Source of the DNA: Parachlamydiales bacterium
GTDB taxonomy: Bacteria; Chlamydiota; Chlamydiia; Chlamydiales; SM23-39
Assembly: GCA_015661075.1 (NCBI GenBank)
Contig: JACVQJ010000032.1
Coordinates: 1 to 36,973 of the forward strand
Direction of reading: 5' to 3'
DNA: 36,973 nt
In this document: positions 32,452 to 36,973 of the stretch, piece after piece
How positions within the stretch are numbered: position 1 is the first letter of the stretch
Layout of the letters: each line of letters opens with the position of its first letter
Notes under the pieces: model-generated
Told to the model about the DNA's origin: nothing
The model's database searches: none
The model's input: the letters and a program-made list of their open reading frames with translations, nothing else
Translations under genes and position numbers: made by a program

Positions 32452-33117
32452 ATGGAAATTTGGTTGGAAACTGCAGCGCCCCAAGCGGCACAAAAAGCGG
32501 ATGATATGGGGATATTGTTTGGTGTGGTGACAAACCCTACCTTAGCGGGGCGTTGTGAGATGGCGTTCGAGGACCAACTCCTGGCTATGCTGAATGTCCA
32601 AAAAGGTCCGGTGTGCGCACAGGTAGTATCGTCAGTGGCCGAGGAGATGATTAAACAGGGCGAAGCGCTCGCGCAATTATCCGAGCGCGTCATCGTCAAA
32701 GTGCCGGTGACTCGGGAAGGACTTCGGGCCATTCATGCCCTGTCATCCAAAAAAATTTCGGTGATGGCGTCAGTCGTCTTCGATCCAGGACAGGTCCTAT
32801 TGGCCGCGCGCGCGGGAGCCAGCTATATTGCGCCATTCTTTTCGATGATTTGCAATGCGGATCAGAACGGAATCGATGAGCTGAAGAAAATGGTGCAGCT
32901 CATCCATCGCTACGGTTTTCCGACGAAAATGATCGCGGCATCCCTTCAATCGACAGAGCATGTTCGAGAGTGTTGTTCGCTGGGCCTCGATGGCGTCACT
33001 TTAAGCGAAGATTTATTTGATGAATATGTCGCGGATCATCCGTTGACGATTAAAACAATCGAGCGGTTCCAGCGGGATTGGAAAAAAGCAGCTCCCCGCA
33101 AAAAACTGCCTATGTAA
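32452..33117 (+). CDS. transaldolase/fructose-6-phosphate aldolase-like protein
   Basis: 221 residues, the length of the small (Fsa/TalC) transaldolases. VVTNPTLAGR is the phosphate-side loop, VIVKVPVTREGLRAI holds the Schiff-base Lys83, and later MASVVFDPGQ, ASYIAPFFSM and KMIAASLQS follow. The usual N-terminal LDT is LET here, replacing an Asp that is important in E. coli FsaA, so specificity may differ. GAGGTGG precedes ATG 32452. The 3' end overlaps the convergent pseudouridine synthase by 8 bp. Confidence 0.8.
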   Translation: MEIWLETAAPQAAQKADDMGILFGVVTNPTLAGRCEMAFEDQLLAMLNVQKGPVCAQVVSSVAEEMIKQGEALAQLSERVIVKVPVTREGLRAIHALSSKKISVMASVVFDPGQVLLAARAGASYIAPFFSMICNADQNGIDELKKMVQLIHRYGFPTKMIAASLQSTEHVRECCSLGLDGVTLSEDLFDEYVADHPLTIKTIERFQRDWKKAAPRKKLPM

Positions 33118-33979
33118 TTTCATATAACGAGTCCGTCGCACCGATTTTTTTAAATGGCGGAGGGATCGGCGAGGTCAATCTGAGATATTGTCCTGTAAAT
33201 GGGTGTTGGAATGCGATTTCCCGGGCGTGAAGGCACAACCTCCGGATCGGATTCTCGGTGGCGCCGTATCGCAAATCCCCCAGAACGGGACATCCGGCTT
33301 CTTTGCAATGAACCCGGATCTGATGCTTGCGGCCTGTTTCCAGGCGCAGGCGCGCGTAGGTATACTTGGCTGAGCGCCGCAGCACTTCGTAATGGGTGAT
33401 TGCTTGTTTGCCCTCAGTGGGATCGTAGCTGATTTTTACGTCGAAACTCGGCAGTTCCACCAATGAGCACTCCCAGCGTCCGCGATTTTCAGGCAGGCGG
33501 CCTTCCAGAACAGCGAAATATTCGCGATGAAGATCGTGCCGCTCGAAAAGCACGTCGAATTTTTCCCGCGAGGCGAAGCCGCGAGCAAAAATCAGAACGC
33601 CTGACGTTTCGCGATCGATGCGATGGACGGCAAAAATCTGATCCGTTTGATAATGGTCCTGCAAAATGCCCAGGGCATGGCGTTTGGAAGAGGGGCCGTC
33701 GAGAGGCACGCTGAGCAGGTTTTCCGGTTTGTCGATGACAATCAGATAGCGGTCTTCGTAGAGGATTTTTAAATCCCACGCCTGTTTGGCCTGAAATGTT
33801 TCTTGGGCTTCGAGAACTTGGCCCTGTTCAAGGACCCGATCATCCCGTTCGAGAGGCTGATCGTCGACGGTAAAACGGCCTCCTTTGATCCAATGCTGCA
33901 GCGTTCTACGGGAGCTGTCGGGAAATAGACGGCGAAGCGCATCAATGGCACGCATGGACTCAGGAATCGTTAGTTTCAT
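33110..33979 (-). CDS. RluA-family pseudouridine synthase
   Basis: 289 residues. Residues 15-60 form an S4 RNA-binding domain (FPDSSRRTLQHWIKGGRFTV). The catalytic core has the RluA signature HRIDRETSGVLIFAR with Asp122, followed by ARLRLETGRKHQIRVH and LGDLRYGA. It isomerises uridine in rRNA (RluC/RluD type) or tRNA; the exact site cannot be told. Starts at ATG 33979; no clear partner. Confidence 0.9.
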   Translation of the reverse strand: MKLTIPESMRAIDALRRLFPDSSRRTLQHWIKGGRFTVDDQPLERDDRVLEQGQVLEAQETFQAKQAWDLKILYEDRYLIVIDKPENLLSVPLDGPSSKRHALGILQDHYQTDQIFAVHRIDRETSGVLIFARGFASREKFDVLFERHDLHREYFAVLEGRLPENRGRWECSLVELPSFDVKISYDPTEGKQAITHYEVLRRSAKYTYARLRLETGRKHQIRVHCKEAGCPVLGDLRYGATENPIRRLCLHAREIAFQHPFTGQYLRLTSPIPPPFKKIGATDSLYEIT

Positions 33980-34041
33980 GTATAAAATAATGTTTTTGCA
34001 CAGGAAATTATAGCGGAAATGGGTCTATATAAACACGCACA

Positions 34042-34443
34042 TTATTCACCAGGAGGGCGTCGGGAGATTTTTAGAGCGCCGCGGAGTTTTTTTCCCTCGA
34101 GCATTTTCTCTTGCTGGCGGCGGGTGCGGCGCCGTTTTTGACGGCGTATTTTTTCCATAGCCATCTGTTTTTCGCTTTTCTCATGAAAAATTTTACTTTC
34201 CAGCTTTACGCACATCTCGCGCCGGGCGATATACCTGTTCAATTCGCGCGAGCGCTCCTGCTGACATTTGACCTCAAGTCCTGTGGGAAGATGTTTCAGA
34301 TACACACAAGATGCGGTTTTGTTGACCTTCTGTCCGCCTTTGCCGGAGCCCAAAATGAACTTTTCGATCAGATCCTGCTCGCGCAAGCCGCATCGCTGCA
34401 TCCGCTCCGCTAAAGCATCGTGTTTTTCTTTCGTAATTGTCAT
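34042..34443 (-). CDS. RF-1 domain (GGQ) peptidyl-tRNA hydrolase-like protein
   Basis: 133 residues. GSGKGGQKVNKTASCVYLKH carries the GGQ (36-38) that triggers peptidyl-tRNA hydrolysis. CQQERSRELNRYIARR and the strongly basic tail (IRRQKRRRTRRQQEKMLEGK) resemble ArfB/YaeJ and mtRF-R-like rescue factors: a catalytic domain without stop-codon recognition, plus a tail that can enter the mRNA channel. Likely rescues stalled ribosomes. Slightly shorter in its N-terminal region than ArfB. Confidence 0.85.
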   Translation of the reverse strand: MTITKEKHDALAERMQRCGLREQDLIEKFILGSGKGGQKVNKTASCVYLKHLPTGLEVKCQQERSRELNRYIARREMCVKLESKIFHEKSEKQMAMEKIRRQKRRRTRRQQEKMLEGKKLRGALKISRRPPGE

Positions 34444-34632
34444 TTATTGGAATACCTGTTAAGGTTAAAGGCCTATGAGTAAGGGGTTTTTTAATCCCAA
34501 GTTCTTAGTAACCAAAAGATGAAGATTTGTCTTGACTAGGCCTTCCATTCGAAATACCCCGTTTAGGTTTTCTTTGAGTTGCCATAGCTCGGTAGTCTTC
34601 GAGTATTTCATTATTTTCAGGAGTATAAAGGA

Positions 34633-35043
34633 ATGAATCCACAAAACCAAAAGCTTTACGTTGGAAATTTGAATTTTGACGCGACCGAAGACAACGTCCG
34701 CGAGCTGTTTGCAGCTCACGGTGAAGTCGCTGAAGTAAAGATCATCATGGATCGCTTCTCAGGCCGATCAAGAGGATTTGCGTTTGTTCGCATGGCAACA
34801 ACCGACGGAGCTGGAAAGGCAAAAGATGCTCTTCATGGGCAGCCTTTTCAAGGGAAGGCATTAGTCATCGATTGGGCACGCACTGAACAGCGCGATCGTC
34901 CAGTAGGTGGTGGCGGCGGCGGTGAGCGTCGTGAACGTCCAGCCGGTGCAGGCGAATTCCGCCCACGCCGTGAATGGAGTGGGAATAGCGATCGCGGAGA
35001 GCGTCGCGAACCTCGCGGCGGTAACGACCGTTATTTCCGTTAA
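34633..35043 (+). CDS. RRM RNA-binding protein with Gly/Arg-rich tail
   Basis: 136 residues. One RNA recognition motif: RNP2 LYVGNL (8-13) and RNP1 RGFAFVRM (47-54), with the linking SRSRGF-type loop. After residue 88 a Gly/Arg-rich tail (GGGGGGERRERPAG) follows. This is the small bacterial RRM type known from cyanobacteria and chlamydiae, thought to bind mRNA and act as chaperone. AGGAG at 34619-34623 serves ATG 34633. A ~190-bp leader (34444-34632) has no gene and may hold control elements, as cold-regulated Rbp genes have long leaders. Confidence 0.9.
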   Translation: MNPQNQKLYVGNLNFDATEDNVRELFAAHGEVAEVKIIMDRFSGRSRGFAFVRMATTDGAGKAKDALHGQPFQGKALVIDWARTEQRDRPVGGGGGGERRERPAGAGEFRPRREWSGNSDRGERREPRGGNDRYFR

Positions 35044-35075
35044 TTGAAGAGGGAGGATTTCTCCCGAGATCAATC

Positions 35076-35119
35076 CCGGGCCTATTTAGCGCAAGCTGGA
35101 TGGGCCCGGTTCTTTTTTT
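35076..35119 (+). terminator. Rho-independent terminator of the RRM gene
   Basis: CCGGGCC (35076-35082) pairs with GGCCCGG (35103-35109), followed by TTCTTTTTTT. The loop contains a nested AGC-GCAA-GCT hairpin. It ends the RRM transcript and overlaps the 3' end of the thioesterase gene on the other strand. Confidence 0.85.
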
Positions 35120-35538
35120 GTTAACACAGCGATCGTCAGCCGAGAAATGGCGACGAGCTGATTGTGTTCATCTCTGATTTGAATATCCCAAATTTGCGTC
35201 GATTTGCCTAAATGCATGGCGCGCGCTGTGGCTGTGACGAGTCCTCGGGTTATCGCTTTGACATGATTGACGTTGATCTCCAGCCCTACGCAAAATTTTT
35301 GCAATCGATCGACGCAGAAATTGGCCGCGACGCTCCCGATGGTTTCAGCCAGGGCGCATGATACGCCGCCGTGCAGGGTGCCAAGAGGCTGGTGTACTTT
35401 GGCGCTGACGGGCATGGTGGCTCGCAAAAAATCATCGCCGATTTCGGTGAATTCGATTCCGAGAGTTTCGAGCAGATCAGTTCGTGACCAGTGCTTGATT
35501 TCATCAATGGAAGTCGGGGCGAACCAAATGGGTTTCAT
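35086..35538 (-). CDS. hotdog-fold thioesterase (PaaI/YdiI-like)
   Basis: 150 residues from ATG 35538; the frame stays open to 35718 but that extension has no homology and overlaps the terminator of the next gene. HQPLGTLHGGVSCALAETIG is the hotdog signature with the catalytic Glu, and LEINVNHVKAITRGLVTATA plus WDIQIRDEHNQLVAISRLTI follow. It hydrolyses acyl- or aroyl-CoA; substrate unknown. The YdiI/MenI resemblance is family-level only. Confidence 0.85.
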   Translation of the reverse strand: MKPIWFAPTSIDEIKHWSRTDLLETLGIEFTEIGDDFLRATMPVSAKVHQPLGTLHGGVSCALAETIGSVAANFCVDRLQKFCVGLEINVNHVKAITRGLVTATARAMHLGKSTQIWDIQIRDEHNQLVAISRLTIAVLTKKEPGPSSLR

Positions 35539-35618
35539 GGATTTTCGTAAAATGCAGGATTTTTCCTTTCCGCTTTTGCATGATGCGCTATTCTGAGAGT
35601 ATATGGAAGGATAAAAGT

Positions 35619-35644
35619 CCCGGCAAAGTAAGGTTTTTGCCGGG
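35619..35644 (-). terminator. terminator of the four-helix membrane gene
   Basis: CCCGGCAAA (35619-35627) pairs with TTTGCCGGG (35636-35644); on the minus strand ACTTTTATCC follows. A stable 9-bp stem just past the membrane protein stop. The T-run is short. Confidence 0.65.
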
Positions 35645-35657
35645 CCCATCAAATCGT

Positions 35658-36068
35658 TTACGTGTTCGTTGATAGCCCCATCCAAACGAGAAACAGAGCG
35701 ATCAAGAGCCAAACCCACGTCCAGACCTGATAGCTTTGTTTGCTCATCAGATTTTTGGACATGTTGACATATCTTTCCGGAAAGAACAGAGTGACGAGTC
35801 CTTTCAAGAGAGCTAGCCAGGCAATGATCGTGATCAATACTTGCCAGTTAGCGACCCAAAGATTGTGGGGCACCAATACGACGAGAGAGAAAAGAATATT
35901 GGTGGCGGCGCAAACGAACAGAGAAGCAGGGTGGGCGAGCACCTCTGTCATGATTTTTTTGAAACGCTGCGGCTGCAAAAGCATCGCAAGACAGATAAAA
36001 AATAAGTAAAACCCGATCACCTGGGCAAAAAAACTTGATACGGCAGATACCGCTAATGAAAAGCACAT
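35658..36068 (-). CDS. four-helix inner-membrane protein
   Basis: 136 residues with four membrane segments: FFAQVIGFYLFFICLAMLL, LFVCAATNILFSLVVLVPH, VLITIIAWLALLKGLVTLFF and YQVWTWVWLLIALFLVWMGL. Short loops, no catalytic motif. Function unknown. GGAG lies 8 bp before the ATG. The promoter should lie in the AT-rich 36069-36160. Confidence 0.7.
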   Translation of the reverse strand: MCFSLAVSAVSSFFAQVIGFYLFFICLAMLLQPQRFKKIMTEVLAHPASLFVCAATNILFSLVVLVPHNLWVANWQVLITIIAWLALLKGLVTLFFPERYVNMSKNLMSKQSYQVWTWVWLLIALFLVWMGLSTNT

Positions 36069-36164
36069 AGATCCATCTCCTAAAAATATACCTCTAACTT
36101 CTACATATCAAAAAAAAAATCTAATAGCTAGAAAAATGTAAAATAAAAAATTGATTATAATGAG

Positions 36165-36193
36165 TTGAACGATTAGCAGGAGTTTGGTATAAT
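36165..36193 (+). promoter_or_regulatory. sigma-70 promoter of the secreted protein gene
   Basis: TTGAAC (36165-36170), a 17-bp spacer and a perfect TATAAT (36188-36193), 28 bp before the start codon. The best promoter match in the window. Confidence 0.75.
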
Positions 36194-36221
36194 TAACTAC
36201 GAATAATTAAATGAGGTTATT

Positions 36222-36692
36222 TTGGCGTCAAGAGTGTTATTAATTATTTCATTATTAGCTTTGTCTTCATTCTCTTTTGGTGATTCAGAATGGGTGAGTG
36301 TTCCGCGGCCTGAAAAGGTGGTTCATCAATTGGAACGGGAAGATCATTCGATTTGGGTTGTCTTTGCTAAAACGTTCGGCGAGGACCGGGTTCTTCTGCG
36401 GTTTCCCGAAGATCCGGTCTATCATCGTGCGGAGAGCCGATTTGATGCATTTGCCTCTCATTTGGGTGTGGGTGAAATGTCACTGATCGCGCAAAAAAAG
36501 GAAATAGGCACATCTTCTTCGCCTATTGGCGATATTGCCTATTTCGATGCCGAATCCGGCCGTTGGATCCGCGAGAGGCATATCGACACGGATCAACATC
36601 ATTTCGTCCTGCGCGTCTCGCATCCATCCCAGAGTTCGTCGCTTTTTCGGCAATTCACCGACTCGTTTGAGATCGAAAGAGGTCAGCCATAA
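36222..36692 (+). CDS. small secreted protein, unknown function
   Basis: 156 residues from a TTG start at 36222, supported by GAGG at 36212-36215; no ATG is available at the 5' end. Signal peptide VLLIISLLALSSFSFG, cleavage likely before DSE. The mature part is a mixed alpha/beta domain (WVVFAKTFGEDRVLLRFPED, AYFDAESGRWIRERHID, FVLRVSHPSQSSSLFRQF) that I do not recognise. Possibly a chlamydia-specific secreted or periplasmic protein. An independent gene with its own promoter. Confidence 0.6.
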   Translation: MASRVLLIISLLALSSFSFGDSEWVSVPRPEKVVHQLEREDHSIWVVFAKTFGEDRVLLRFPEDPVYHRAESRFDAFASHLGVGEMSLIAQKKEIGTSSSPIGDIAYFDAESGRWIRERHIDTDQHHFVLRVSHPSQSSSLFRQFTDSFEIERGQP

Positions 36693-36973
36693 TTTACATT
36701 TTCCTCTATGAAAATAGGTGTTTTTCACATCGAAAATTTTAAAAATGTTTGCGGAAAAAGATCGACATTCAGTATCTTTCTCTTATTCTTTTGAGTTTAA
36801 GCACTAAAAGAAAAAGAACAGCCTGACTGTTCAACGATCACTCGAGTTAAATCAACTTGAGATGGGCAATTTTTTTTTGACAGTGGAAGAAGAGAAGAGT
36901 AAGTAAGGAACGCTTGTGTGAGGTGTCTATAACAATAGGACCTCGCAATCAAAAAATAAATTAAGAGATTAAA
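36693..36973. other. gene-free 3' tail
   Basis: No gene seen. A TTGACA at about 36878 could be a -35 but lacks a good -10. GAGGT and ACCTC (about 36919-36943) form a hairpin with an inner TAT/ATA stem. It may be the leader of a gene beyond the window. Confidence 0.4.

Noticed and set aside
1..36973. CRISPR array, rRNA or tRNA genes
   Set aside because: No regularly spaced repeats and no recognisable rRNA or tRNA sequence was seen on either strand.

Overview
The window looks like chromosomal DNA from a member of the Chlamydiota, most likely an environmental, amoeba-associated (Parachlamydiales-type) lineage rather than a Chlamydia sensu stricto. The signs are a fused type I dehydroquinase/shikimate dehydrogenase (AroDE), a diverged DapF, two signal-peptide beta-barrel proteins of which one resembles the MOMP-like porins of these bacteria, and a SWIM-SNF2 helicase. 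This assignment is inference from gene content; there is no rRNA or tRNA gene here to confirm it.

The left part (1-13.5 kb) is an accessory island: an unrecognised protein, a RhuM-family protein, an NTF2-like protein, a DMT exporter, an NPGNI-motif protein beside a DUF4431-like secreted protein, a TPR/glycosyltransferase plus GT4 pair, a DUF5754-like protein, a Doc toxin with its AbrB/MazE antitoxin, an AlbA_2/HATPase regulator, and an RNA ligase followed by the relic of a small phage-type gene. Between them lie broken genes and many small repeats: a 49-bp duplication, a ~105-bp repeat, a ~70-bp repeat, several hairpin elements and a GC-rich structured block. Insertion, deletion and gene decay have clearly been frequent.

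The middle (13.5-23 kb) is mainly housekeeping: a CBS-like PLP enzyme abutting dapF, a Dus enzyme, a SNF2 helicase, lysS and aroDE, with short overlaps between convergent 3' ends. At 23-25 kb there is a transposase-derived ORF whose catalytic motifs appear lost, a solitary HicB-like protein, and a 120-bp MITE with terminal inverted repeats and a TTA target duplication inserted at the hicB stop codon.

At 25-27.7 kb is an anaerobic ribonucleotide reductase operon in which the glycyl-radical segment is not part of the large NrdD chain. It is a separate 55-residue ORF with its own strong Shine-Dalgarno, ATGA-coupled to nrdD upstream and nrdG downstream. This is the most interesting item in the window. 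NrdR-box-like palindromes precede the operon.

The right part (27.9-36.7 kb) encodes envelope proteins (two beta-barrels, a DUF3096-like membrane peptide, a penicillin-binding/beta-lactamase-fold serine hydrolase), a small transaldolase, an RluA-type pseudouridine synthase, a GGQ release-factor-like protein, a glycine-rich RRM protein, a hotdog thioesterase, a four-helix membrane protein and a small secreted protein.
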